Assembly (NCBI GenBank): GCA_946403735.1
Contig: CAMJAZ010000033.1
Location: 1-10,296, forward strand
DNA length: 10,296 nt
Direction of reading: 5' to 3'
Source of the DNA: an uncultured Selenomonadales bacterium
GTDB lineage: Bacteria > Bacillota > Negativicutes > Selenomonadales > Selenomonadaceae
The notes beneath the pieces were generated by a model, which did not search any database, was not told the origin of the DNA, and worked only from the letters and a program-made list of their open reading frames with translations. Every line of letters starts with the position of its first letter. Position 1 is the first letter of the stretch. Below, in pieces: positions 1-7,900 of the stretch. Both the position numbers and the translations under genes were made by a program.

Positions 1-14
1 TGAGTAATTTTCAC
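1..14 (-). CDS. Start of a leftward gene, possibly the IS transposase or TnpB (only four complete codons visible)
   Basis: On the minus strand a GTG at 14-12 is followed by codons reading V-K-I-T before the window ends. It is preceded at optimal distance by AAAGGAGGTGA (29-19), a near-perfect complement to the 3' end of 16S rRNA, which is unlikely by chance. A TACAAT-like -10 lies just upstream, but no good -35 was found. The position directly inside an IS-like hairpin suggests a transposon gene such as tnpA or tnpB. Four residues cannot identify a family, so this assignment is contextual only. Confidence 0.45.
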
Positions 15-18
15 TGGT

Positions 19-29
19 TCACCTCCTTT
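19..29 (-). promoter_or_regulatory. Strong ribosome-binding site for the leftward gene
   Basis: The minus strand reads AAAGGAGGTGA, an extended Shine-Dalgarno sequence, placed so that the GTG at 14 is at normal spacing from the GGAGG core. It is the main evidence that translation starts here and proceeds out of the window. Confidence 0.6.
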
Positions 30-53
30 CGGCGCTATTGTAATATTGATTCA

Positions 54-677
54 GTGTGGGCGATTCATCCCCCACCTACGCTTCGCTTAGAGGTGGGGGT
101 ATTCTCGCCTTGTTTGGATAAAAAGATTGAATATAAATTTCACATTGTCGGCTGTCAAACTTTGGCGCAAATGAAAAAAAATAATCACTACGAAAAATAC
201 GTTGTATCAACTCGAACGGACGGCAAATTTACAGTAAATCGCATTGTCAATAATCGTGACGGAGAAATTGAAGCGGAATTGCACGTCTGCAAGCATTGTC
301 TAAAAAAATTAAATTGGAAAAATTATAAATTTGTCGACAACGATTTAAAAAAATTTATTTATGAAACTTTTTCCATTGAAGAATTTTTTAAAATCATGGG
401 TAACGACAACAAAAAATTTTTTGAAGATTTGCCCGCTGATGATGAAATAACTGCGCGGCTAAATGTTTATCCCAAAGATTGGGACAAAGTGTCGCGCCAA
501 ATGAAAGAAAAATATCATTACACTTGCCAAGAATGCGGCAAAAAATTTTATAGCGTCAAAGGCTTGCACGTTCACCACAAAAATGGGCTTAAATGGGATT
601 GTCGCGAATCAAATTTGGAAGTTCTTTGTATTCCGTGTCACCAAAATAAACACCGCCATAAATTTAGCAATTCTTAA
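54..677 (+). CDS. HNH endonuclease, probably 5'-truncated by the adjacent IS end
   Basis: The C-terminal part is a clear HNH nuclease domain (about residues 148-203): a C-x2-C pair (TCQEC), then HVHHKN with the catalytic/metal-binding histidines, a downstream N (ESNLEVLC) and a closing CIPCHQNKH. Such domains make metal-dependent DNA cuts. The first half has a conserved-looking segment (YKFHIVGCQTL, then YVVSTRTDGKF) and a CKHC pair near residues 79-82 that may bind metal. I recall this arrangement from uncharacterised HNH proteins of anaerobes, which have additional N-terminal sequence. The open frame begins at a GTG at 54, but residues 1 to about 20 are translated from the IS-like hairpin (HPPPTLRLEVGV), and no ribosome-binding site precedes that GTG. 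Believable protein sequence starts near 114. I infer a remnant missing its natural start; its cellular role is unknown. It may be expressed by read-through or be a pseudogene. Confidence 0.6.
   Translation: MWAIHPPPTLRLEVGVFSPCLDKKIEYKFHIVGCQTLAQMKKNNHYEKYVVSTRTDGKFTVNRIVNNRDGEIEAELHVCKHCLKKLNWKNYKFVDNDLKKFIYETFSIEEFFKIMGNDNKKFFEDLPADDEITARLNVYPKDWDKVSRQMKEKYHYTCQECGKKFYSVKGLHVHHKNGLKWDCRESNLEVLCIPCHQNKHRHKFSNS
59..109. repeat. Large imperfect hairpin, probable IS subterminal structure
   Basis: An outer stem GGCGA (59-63) pairs with TCGCC (105-109). After a 5-nt internal loop on each side, the inner stem CCCCCACCT (69-77) pairs perfectly with AGGTGGGGG (91-99), leaving a 13-nt apical loop. 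The interrupted two-part stem resembles IS200/IS605 end hairpins. No U-tract follows on either strand, so it is not a normal rho-independent terminator. Confidence 0.6.
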
Positions 678-709
678 GACTTCGACTTCCAGTTCACTAA
701 ATACACGTA

Positions 710-738
710 TTGCAGGTAAATTTCAAGATTTGTAGAAT
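710..738 (+). promoter_or_regulatory. Candidate promoter for the PutP-like symporter
   Basis: A weak -35 (TTGCAG, 710-715) and a -10 (TAGAAT, 733-738) are separated by 17 bp. A second identical TAGAAT lies 12 bp downstream (745-750). This is the only reasonable sigma-70-type pair I found in the 132-bp gap before the symporter. The -35 match is poor, so this is tentative. Confidence 0.3.
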
Positions 739-795
739 TATTTGTAGAATTTTTTCAGCGGAAAAAACTTTGAAGTATTCCTAATTTTACATTTT

Positions 796-802
796 AAGGA
801 GG
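796..802 (+). promoter_or_regulatory. Ribosome-binding site that fixes the TTG start of the symporter
   Basis: AAGGAGG lies 7 bp before the TTG at 810. The next in-frame ATG (825) is too far from it, so the site selects the TTG as initiator. Confidence 0.75.
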
Positions 803-809
803 AAAAATT

Positions 810-2288
810 TTGACAAATGATGTAATGATTATCAACGCCTTTGTATTTTACATTGGCTGTATGATGGCGATCGGCGTTTACTACTACCGCCAAACAAAAA
901 ATATGAGCGATTATTTTTTGGGCAACCGTAGACTTGGCGCGTGGGTAACGTCACTTTCCGCAGAGGCGTCCGATATGAGCGGCTGGATGTTAATGGGCGT
1001 ACCAGGTTTTGCGTACTTAGCAGGATTAAATGCTGGCTGGATAGCCGTTGGCATTGCAATAGGTACGTGGGCAAACTGGCAATTCGTAGCTGCAAGATTA
1101 AGACGTTATACGGAATTGGCGGGCAACGCTTTAACACTGCCTGAATTTTTACAGAATCGCTACAAAGACACTTCAAACTTGCTCCGAATTGTCCCCGCGA
1201 TTTTCATTTTAATTTTCTTCATACTGTACACGTCAAGCGGCTTTGTATCGGCTGGCAGATTATTTGAAACGGTCTTCGGACTTGACTTTCAACTGGCAAT
1301 AATTTTAGGTGCAGGCTCTGTCGTATTCTACACGTTAATAGGCGGCTTTTTAGCAGTCAGCCGTACAGATTTTATTCAAGGCGTGATGATGTTCTTTGCA
1401 ATTTTAGTTGTACCAATCTGCGCGGCAATGGCAATGGGCGGCTTTGGCGAAACGATTAACGCAATTTCAAACTTTAAAGCGTCAATGTTCGACCCATTTT
1501 TAAAGCCAGACGGTTCACAAATTGGATTTATCGAAGTCGTATCACTTTTAGCATGGGGCATTGGATACTTTGGACAGCCACACATTTTAGTTAGATTTAT
1601 GGCGGTGAAGTCGACGGCTGAAATTCCACAAGCAACACGAATTGCAATGACGTGGGTTATTTTAAGTTTAGCGGCGGCAGTAGCAGTCGGAATGGTCGGT
1701 ACGGTGTACTTGACGACGCCACTTGAAGGCACAGACGCTGAAAAAGTTTTTCTCGTGATGACAAATAATTTGTTCCCGCCGATGATCGCAGGCGTAGTTT
1801 TATCAGCAGTACTTGCCGCGATAATGTCAACTGCATCGTCACAACTTTTAGTAGCGGCGTCAGCATTCGCGCAGGACTTTTATAAAACTTTACTTCGCAA
1901 AGACGCAGACCAAACTGAATTAGTCTGGATTTCCCGCGCGTCAGTTTTAATTATTGCGTCAATCGCAGTTTATTTAGGATTTAATCCCAACAGTTTCATT
2001 TTGGATATGGTAGCGTATGCTTGGGCAGGATTCGGCGCGGCATTTGGACCAGCTTTATTGATGAGTTTATTTTGGAAACGTACAACACGGCGCGGTGTTA
2101 TCGCGGGAATTATCGTCGGCGGAATTACCGTTTTAGTTTGGAAACAATTTGAATTACTCGGCTTGTACGAAATTGTTCCTGGCTTTATTTTTTCACTGAT
2201 TGCAATTTACATTGTCAGCAAAATGGATAGCGAACCTGAACAGGAAATTTTAGATACTTTTGAAAAGGTTAATGAAAGTAAAATTTAA
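810..2288 (+). CDS. putP: Sodium/proline symporter, PutP type (SSS family)
   Basis: This inner-membrane protein imports proline using the sodium gradient. At 492 aa it has the usual PutP length, and the hydrophobic pattern fits the 13-helix SSS/LeuT-like fold. The diagnostic SAEASDMSGW motif places Asp at residue 55. Ser340 and Thr341 (AAIMSTASSQLL) and Arg40 also fall where E. coli PutP has residues implicated in sodium or proline binding. GGFLAVSRTD, GYFGQPHILVRFMA and YAWAGFGAAFGPALL are further PutP signatures. The start is TTG at 810, chosen because AAGGAGG lies 7 bp upstream and the protein then begins at the expected place. No proline dehydrogenase (putA) is next to it, so uptake may serve nutrition or osmoprotection. 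Specificity for a related substrate cannot be excluded. It is followed by an A7T7 run (2293-2306) but no GC-rich terminator. Confidence 0.93.
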   Translation: MTNDVMIINAFVFYIGCMMAIGVYYYRQTKNMSDYFLGNRRLGAWVTSLSAEASDMSGWMLMGVPGFAYLAGLNAGWIAVGIAIGTWANWQFVAARLRRYTELAGNALTLPEFLQNRYKDTSNLLRIVPAIFILIFFILYTSSGFVSAGRLFETVFGLDFQLAIILGAGSVVFYTLIGGFLAVSRTDFIQGVMMFFAILVVPICAAMAMGGFGETINAISNFKASMFDPFLKPDGSQIGFIEVVSLLAWGIGYFGQPHILVRFMAVKSTAEIPQATRIAMTWVILSLAAAVAVGMVGTVYLTTPLEGTDAEKVFLVMTNNLFPPMIAGVVLSAVLAAIMSTASSQLLVAASAFAQDFYKTLLRKDADQTELVWISRASVLIIASIAVYLGFNPNSFILDMVAYAWAGFGAAFGPALLMSLFWKRTTRRGVIAGIIVGGITVLVWKQFELLGLYEIVPGFIFSLIAIYIVSKMDSEPEQEILDTFEKVNESKI

Positions 2289-2326
2289 ACTTAAAAAAAT
2301 TTTTTTGTAAATTGTTCTGGCGGGTA

Positions 2327-2355
2327 AGGACAAAAGAAATTTCAGCGTATACAAT
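2327..2355 (+). promoter_or_regulatory. Candidate promoter for the RTX-like gene
   Basis: AGGACA (2327-2332, 4 of 6 to the -35 consensus) and TACAAT (2350-2355, 5 of 6 to the -10 consensus) are spaced by 17 bp. The predicted start lies about 35 nt before the ATG. This supports independent transcription from the symporter gene. The evidence is consensus matching only. Confidence 0.4.
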
Positions 2356-2380
2356 TTGTTAGGTAATTTTTTGTATGATG

Positions 2381-2387
2381 AAGGGAG
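2381..2387 (+). promoter_or_regulatory. Ribosome-binding site that selects the second ATG of the RTX-like gene
   Basis: AAGGGAG sits 8 bp before the ATG at 2396 but lies inside the frame that could begin at the upstream ATG (2375). That upstream ATG has no purine-rich site before it, so 2396 is preferred. Confidence 0.65.
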
Positions 2388-2395
2388 ATTTAAAA

Positions 2396-3445
2396 ATGGC
2401 GAACATCAGCAACTTTATACCTAACAATCAAGTTTACGGTACGAACAGCGCAGACGCTATCGACAACTTTGCGGCAGGCTCGGCAATTTACGCTTTCGGT
2501 AGCGGCGACTTAATCAGAAATTTCTATGCGTCTAACTCCACCGTTCAAGGTTACACGGGCAACGATACAATTTACAATTTCAGTGAAAATGCTGTGATTG
2601 ACGGCGGTGAAAATGACGATGACATTGGCAATAGTGCCTCTAACGCTACAATTCTTGGTGGAGACGGTGACGATTGGATTTTATCGGATGAAAATTTAAT
2701 TCTCGTAAACATTCAAGGCGGCGGCGATGAAGATACAATTTTAAATCACAGCCACTGGACAACGATTGAAGGCGGCAATAATGATGATATGTTGGTAAAT
2801 TTTTATTCTTCCAACGTTTTAATGATTGGCGGCGACGGTGCAGACAAACTTGACAATTATGGAGAACACGTAACCTTAATCGGCGGCAACAGTAACGACA
2901 CCATTAGAAATTATTCTTCAAACGTCAATGTCAGCGGTGGCGACGGCAACGACTCAATTTACAGCGCAGTCAATTTGATTTATATCAGCGTTGAAGGCGG
3001 CGCGGGTAACGATACGATTCAAAATTATAGTAGCTGGTCAACGTTGAAAGGCGGCGCGGGTCAAGATAATATCACGTCAAGCAGCCTTGCTTCGCACCTT
3101 TGGATTGAAGGCAATGAAGACGACGACTATATAAGAAATGACAGTTCAAATTCAACAATTAACGGCGGCGCTGGTGACGATCAAATTTGGAGCTACGCTA
3201 ACGACGCGACAGTCATTTATTATAAAAATCAAGGCTCGGAATACATCTACAATCACGGAGAAAATATGACAATTTATTTTCCAGACGCCAGCATTGATGA
3301 CGTTTTGTCGGCAGGATATTCTTATGGCGACATAACATTTAACAACAACAGTAAAGTCAGCTTTAATTATTCTGCGCCGAGTACGTACAGATTCAGCAAC
3401 GGTGATGAATATATTTACAGTGGCGGGTCACTTGTCCGCAAATAA
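2396..3445 (+). CDS. RTX-like glycine/aspartate repeat protein, probably secreted
   Basis: A 349-aa protein made almost entirely of about 14-15 consecutive units of 18-20 residues. Each typical unit reads GGxGxDxI-x-N followed by a serine/asparagine-rich half ending in a hydrophobic residue (GGAGNDTIQNYSSWSTLK is one). GGxGxDxUx is the calcium-binding nonapeptide of RTX proteins, which stack into a parallel beta-roll. Here only one half of each 18-residue turn keeps it. The protein is strongly acidic, has no cysteine and has no N-terminal signal peptide. That fits type I secretion by a C-terminal signal, as in RTX proteins, but no transporter genes are in the window. The last 60 or so residues (from about FPDASIDD) depart from the repeat and could be the cap and secretion signal. 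No catalytic domain is visible, so a surface, adhesive or structural role is a guess. The start at 2396 is chosen over the ATG at 2375 because of the ribosome-binding site. A terminator follows. Confidence 0.75.
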   Translation: MANISNFIPNNQVYGTNSADAIDNFAAGSAIYAFGSGDLIRNFYASNSTVQGYTGNDTIYNFSENAVIDGGENDDDIGNSASNATILGGDGDDWILSDENLILVNIQGGGDEDTILNHSHWTTIEGGNNDDMLVNFYSSNVLMIGGDGADKLDNYGEHVTLIGGNSNDTIRNYSSNVNVSGGDGNDSIYSAVNLIYISVEGGAGNDTIQNYSSWSTLKGGAGQDNITSSSLASHLWIEGNEDDDYIRNDSSNSTINGGAGDDQIWSYANDATVIYYKNQGSEYIYNHGENMTIYFPDASIDDVLSAGYSYGDITFNNNSKVSFNYSAPSTYRFSNGDEYIYSGGSLVRK

Positions 3446-3468
3446 AATTTTTCCAGCATAAACTTTTT

Positions 3469-3494
3469 GCCGTCCAGCAGGGCGGCTTTTTTTT
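3469..3494 (+). terminator. Rho-independent terminator of the RTX-like gene
   Basis: Stem GCCGTCC (3469-3475) pairs with GGGCGGC (3480-3486), with one T-G wobble and an AGCA tetraloop, followed by eight Ts (3487-3494). It lies 24 bp after the RTX-like stop codon. The reverse strand has no T-tract after the stem, so it acts in the + direction only. Confidence 0.9.
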
Positions 3495-3498
3495 ATTC

Positions 3499-3527
3499 AG
3501 AATTAAGAATGTAGAATTAAGAATTTT
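3499..3527 (+). repeat. Heptanucleotide-period repeat, copy 1
   Basis: Four successive 7-bp units of the form GAATNNN begin at 3500, mostly GAATTAA, with GAATGTA as the second. Bases 3499-3524 match the reverse complement of 8141-8166 at 25 of 26 positions. It lies between the terminator of the RTX-like gene and the stop codon of the convergent MATE gene. Confidence 0.7.
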
Positions 3528-3531
3528 TAAT

Positions 3532-4857
3532 TTAGTATTTGTATGTTCGCTGATAACGCTTTAACAATACGGCGGAAACGATAAGCGCCATTATGTTTGC
3601 GCCAACCATTGAAAACCATATGCCATTCAAGCCAAACATCAGCGGAAGAATTATTACGGCGGAAACTTCAAATACTAGCGTCCTCAATCCAGCTATTACT
3701 GCGGAGATTAACCCGTTGTTCAGCGCCGTGAAAAATGCCGACGCAAATAACGAAAAACTTTCTATTAAAAACGCAAATGAATAAATTCTAAATGCGTGTA
3801 CTGTCATCTCCAATAAATCCTTGTCATTTGATGCAAAAAGTTCTGCCAATGGTCGAGCAAAAACTTCCGCAATCATAAACGTTATGATTGATACGCCTGC
3901 TAAAAGTTTTAAACTTTTCCTCAACAAACTTTTCAATTCTTTATAATTTTTCGCGCCGTAATGATAACTTACCACAGGTTCAAGCCCCATTGAATAGCCT
4001 ACGTAGATGCGTTCAAATATAAAAGCTACGTACATTAAAATTCCGAACGCGGCAACGCCATCTTCGCCCGCGTACTTCAAAAGTTGCCAGTTGTACAGCA
4101 TACTGACGATTGACATTGAAACACTTGACATTAATTCCGATACGCCATTAAAGCAAGTTTGCATAAGCGCTTCAATATCTAACGTCGCCGAAGTCAATCG
4201 CAGTAAGCTTGAATTTTTTTTGCTAAAATATATAAAAGGCACAATTCCGCCGACAAATTGACTTATCGCAGTTGCAACTGCCGCGCCTTCCAATCCCCAG
4301 CCAAAAACTATTATGAATAGCGCGTCTAAAAAAATATTCGTCAAGCCAGTTGCTAAACTCACGTAAAATCCAAACTTCGGTTTTCCTGCCGTCGCCGCAA
4401 AACATAAAAATTCCATATTCAAAATATTCAGCGGCAAGGCTATCAAAATTATTCGCCCGTATGTTATACTTTGTTCAAGCAGTTCACCTTCTGCGCCTAA
4501 AAATTCTAATAGGTCGTCAACAAATGTTATGCCGATAATTGCTAAAAAAATGCCTATCACTATCGACAAGTAAATCAGCATTGAAAAAATTCTATTCGCC
4601 TTCGTGTAATTTTTTTCGCCTAACGTTTTACCGACTAATGCACCGCCGCCTTCGCCGAATAATAATCCTACGTAGCTCAGCAGTAACAATAATGGCATTA
4701 CAAAATTTACTGCCGCAAATGCGCTTGTCCCTACGAAATTTGAAACAAAAAAGCCGTCGACCATGCTGTAAACTGACATAATGATAAGTACGCCGATTGT
4801 TGGGTACGTGAAACCAATCAGCTTTCCATAGTCGAAGTGGTCTGAAAGTTTTATCAT
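3532..4857 (-). CDS. MATE-family multidrug/cation efflux transporter
   Basis: A 441-aa polytopic inner-membrane protein of normal MATE length. It has two homologous halves of about six helices each, as expected for antiporters that export drugs or metabolites against sodium or protons. N-terminal features are SMVDGFFVSNFVGTSAFAAVNF and EGGGALVGKTLGEKNYTKANR, the loop after helix 2-3 typical of the family. The second half repeats this as GLEPVVSYHYGAKNYKELKSLLRKS, resembling the MepA/DinF-like branch. The frame is open to 4920, but the start at 4857 (MIKLSDHF) is preferred: AAAGGTGA lies just upstream, and the upstream extension (MKIFFSMIQF...) overlaps the likely promoter. The gene is divergent from mfd and convergent with the RTX-like gene, so it is probably monocistronic. 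No regulator gene is nearby, and the substrate cannot be told from sequence. Confidence 0.9.
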   Translation of the reverse strand: MIKLSDHFDYGKLIGFTYPTIGVLIIMSVYSMVDGFFVSNFVGTSAFAAVNFVMPLLLLLSYVGLLFGEGGGALVGKTLGEKNYTKANRIFSMLIYLSIVIGIFLAIIGITFVDDLLEFLGAEGELLEQSITYGRIILIALPLNILNMEFLCFAATAGKPKFGFYVSLATGLTNIFLDALFIIVFGWGLEGAAVATAISQFVGGIVPFIYFSKKNSSLLRLTSATLDIEALMQTCFNGVSELMSSVSMSIVSMLYNWQLLKYAGEDGVAAFGILMYVAFIFERIYVGYSMGLEPVVSYHYGAKNYKELKSLLRKSLKLLAGVSIITFMIAEVFARPLAELFASNDKDLLEMTVHAFRIYSFAFLIESFSLFASAFFTALNNGLISAVIAGLRTLVFEVSAVIILPLMFGLNGIWFSMVGANIMALIVSAVLLKRYQRTYKY

Positions 4858-4861
4858 AAAA

Positions 4862-4869
4862 TCACCTTT
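4862..4869 (-). promoter_or_regulatory. Ribosome-binding site that selects the MATE start at 4857
   Basis: The minus strand reads AAAGGTGA 4 bp before the ATG at 4857. It argues against the longer frame that opens at 4920. Confidence 0.7.
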
Positions 4870-4892
4870 AAACATAAATTTGTTTATTTGAA

Positions 4893-4920
4893 ATTGTATC
4901 ATAGAAAAAAAAATCTTCAA
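4893..4920 (-). promoter_or_regulatory. Candidate promoter of the MATE gene
   Basis: On the minus strand TTGAAG (4920-4915) and TACAAT (4898-4893) are 16 bp apart, with an A/T tract between them. Predicted transcription starts near 4886, leaving a leader of about 30 nt. It lies in the 88-bp divergent gap shared with mfd. Confidence 0.45.
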
Positions 4921-4945
4921 TGCGAAATGAGATGATTTTCAAGCA

Positions 4946-7900
4946 ATGAGTAAAATTTTGGAACTTATTTTGAAAGACAAAGATGTTGCCGACGTAGTAA
5001 AAATTTTTCCGCGCAGAAAAGATTTTTCAATCGCTGGACTTTCTGGCACGGCAAAAGTTGCAGTTGTCGCGGCGGCACTTGCTAAAAAGCCTCGCCCTAC
5101 AATGATTGTTACGGAACGCGAAAATATTTCTGCGTGGCAATCTGACTTGCAAGAATTTTTACCTAACTTCGCCGTCGAAGCATTTCCTGAAGTCGACCTT
5201 TTCAAAGTTCGTGCTGGCGTCGTTGGGCTTGAACGTAAATCACGCCGCCTTGAACTTTTAACGCGCCTTTTGAACGGCGAATCAATCATAGTTTTGGCGT
5301 CGCCTGCGTCAATCGTCACGAAAGATTTTTCACGCAAAAATTTTATTTCCGCGCAGATTAAAATTAAACTCGGTCAAAATATTTCACTGGAAAAATTTTT
5401 AAACGAACTTGTCAAATTCGGCTATGAACGCGCTACGGAAATTGATTCTATCGGCAAATTCAGCGTACGCGGTGGCATTGTCGACGTTTTCCCGATAAAT
5501 TCGCCCGCGCCATTTCGCCTTGAATTTTTTGATGAAAGTGTTGATTCGATTCGCGAACTTAGCACGGAAACTTTGCGCTCCGTAAAAAATGTTGACGCTG
5601 TAAATATTTTACCTGTCAATGCTGATGAAAATTTTGACGCCGAACCTGTTTTAACCTGCGCGGAAAAAATTATACTCGATGAACCTGCGCGGCTTGCAGA
5701 AAAAATTGACGCCCTCACTAAGGAAGACGCCGAACTGGCTGGAAATATTTTTTCCTACGGTGAACTTGTCAACTTTGACGGAAAATTTTGCCTTGAAACG
5801 TTGGGACACGGCTTGCAAATTAAAACTGAACCCGTTATGGCTTGCAATGCGCAAATGGATTTTTTCCTTAGCGAAATTAAAGCGCAACTTAAACTTGGCA
5901 GAAAAATTTTTATAACATTTTCCGCGCAGAAAAAGTTGGACAGAATTAAAAATCTTTTGGACGTACATAAATTTCCCACTGGCAAACAAATTTTTCTTGA
6001 ACTTAATACGCTTGAGGAAGGCTTTATTTTCCCAGCCGCTAACGTTGCAGTCATCACTGAAAAAAATATTTTCGGCAGTCAACGCGAACGCCGACACACT
6101 AAGCCGAATTACGCTGGCGATCCGATTAAACATTTCAGCGAAATTCACGCGGGAGATTACGTCGTCCACCCGACAAATGGCATTGGAAAATATCTTGGCA
6201 TTGAAACGCTTGAACTTGACGGCGTAAAAAAAGATTATCTGCACATTCAGTACGGTGGCGGCGATAAAATTTACTTGCCGACTGAAGCTGTCAACCGTCT
6301 GCAAAAATATATTGCTGGTGAAAATTCTGTACCGCGTTTGTCGAAATTGAACACTGGCGATTGGGTACGCGCAAAGTCACGGGCGGCAACGGCGGTTGAA
6401 GATATTGCCGAAAAGTTGATTGAAATTTACGCTAAACGTATGGCTGCTAAAGGTTACGCCTTCGCGCCTGATGATGACACGCAGATTGAGTTTGAAGAAA
6501 ATTTTCCGTACGAAGAAACTGCCGAACAGTTGCAAGCTGTTGACGCCGTTAAAGCTGATATGGAAAGCTCACGCCCTATGGACAGATTAATTTGCGGTGA
6601 CGTTGGATTTGGCAAAACTGAAGTTGCGATTCGCGCGGCTTACAAGGCGGCTGTAAATGGAAAGCAAGTTGCAATGCTCGTACCGACGACCGTTTTAGCC
6701 CAGCAACATTATCAAACTTTCAGCGAACGTTTAAAAAATTTTGCGCCAACTGTTGATGTAGTTTGCCGTTTCCGTACACCGAAGGAACAGCGAATAACTT
6801 TACAAAAAGTCCGCGCAGGTACGGTTGATATTTTAATCGGCACGCATTCACTTTTAAATTCTAAAGTTGAGTTTAAAAATTTAGGCTTGTTGATAATTGA
6901 CGAAGAGCAAAGATTTGGCGTAAAACAGAAAGAAAAAATTCGTTCACTAACGGCTGGCGTTGACGTACTGGCGCTAAGTGCAACGCCAATTCCGCGTACC
7001 TTGCATATGTCGCTTGTAAGTGCGCGGGATATGAGTTTAATAACGACGCCGCCTGAAAATCGTTTTCCAGTTCAAACTTACGTTATAGCGGACGACGACG
7101 AAGTTATTGCGGACGCGATACGCAGGGAAATTCGTCGCGGCGGTCAAGTTTACTTCGTCTACAACAGGATTGAAACTATTGACTTAATGTACACAAGACT
7201 TTCGGAACTTGTACCAGAGGCGAAAATTCAGACGGCGCACGGTCAACAGTCAGATATTTTTTTGGAAAGCGTGATGATGGATTTTTACGAAGGCGCGTTC
7301 GATGTTTTACTTTCGACGACGATAATTGAAAATGGGCTTGACGTTCCCAACGCTAACACGATTATTGTTTACGACGCAGATAATTTTGGCTTGGCGCAAC
7401 TTTATCAAATGCGCGGCAGAGTTGGCAGGTCAAGTCAAATGGCTTTTGCGTACTTTATTCATCAGCGCGAAAAAATTTTAAGCGAACAGGCGCAGAAACG
7501 TTTGCAAGCTATGAAAGAATTTGCACAACTTGGTAGCGGCTTTAAAATTGCAATGCGTGATTTGGAAATACGCGGCGCAGGAAATTTACTTGGCGCTCAA
7601 CAGCACGGGCATATTGCAAGCGTTGGTTTTGAAATGTACTGTCAACTTTTGGAAGAAGCTGTTAGTCGTCTACAACAGAATGCGCCAAAAGAAATTGCGC
7701 CCGACCCTACAATAAGCTTGCCAGTTGAGGCGTACATTGACAAAAATTTTATTTCGGATTCAATGCATAAGATTGAAATTTATCAGCGGTTAGCCGTCGT
7801 GAAAGATGAAAAGGAAATTGACGATTTGCTGGACGAAATTATTGACAGATTCGGCGAACCAACAGAGCCAGTAGTAAATCTGCTGAACGTTGCACGAGTT

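Larger units (their letters stand above)
1..110. mobile_element. Terminal part of a probable IS200/IS605-family element (body left of window)
   Basis: Seen: a long imperfect hairpin (59-109) lies between a reading frame that starts at 14 on the minus strand and the interrupted-looking HNH gene on the right. Known: IS200/IS605 elements have no long terminal inverted repeats. They end in subterminal hairpins that the TnpA Y1 transposase recognises, and make no target duplication. The hairpin has the CCCCCACCT/AGGTGGGGG stem style that I associate with such ends in Firmicutes. Inference: whether this is the left or the right end, the element extends left, and its junction with flanking DNA lies near 110-116. 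The left half is outside the window, so the family call rests on the hairpin and gene layout only. An unrelated regulatory hairpin upstream of a minus-strand gene is the alternative. Confidence 0.45.

Noticed and set aside
59..109. Reading the hairpin as a rho-independent terminator
   Set aside because: Neither strand has a T-tract after the stem, and the interrupted stem with symmetric internal loop fits a transposon-end structure better.
2293..2306. A7T7 run after putP as a terminator
   Set aside because: A pure A/T stem without GC pairs or a loop is too weak to call. It may be a bend or a poor terminator, but nothing supports it further.
2309..2357. Inverted repeat AAATTGT ... ACAATTT upstream of the RTX-like gene
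   Set aside because: It is only 7 bp of AT-rich sequence with arms 35 bp apart, which is expected by chance in such DNA. The right arm is accounted for by the candidate -10 box.
2396..3445. Possible CRISPR-like or DNA-level repeat array
   Set aside because: The repeated GGCGGC-containing segments are in frame, degenerate at DNA level and encode the protein repeat, so they are coding periodicity and not spaced identical repeats.
4939..5337. A 132-codon minus-strand frame overlapping the 5' part of mfd
   Set aside because: It is low-complexity, rich in serine, arginine and alanine, antisense to conserved mfd sequence, and has no independent support.
5651..6304. A 217-codon open frame on the minus strand inside mfd
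   Set aside because: It lies wholly antisense to an unmistakable mfd coding region and shows no recognisable domain. It is explained by codon bias of the opposite strand.
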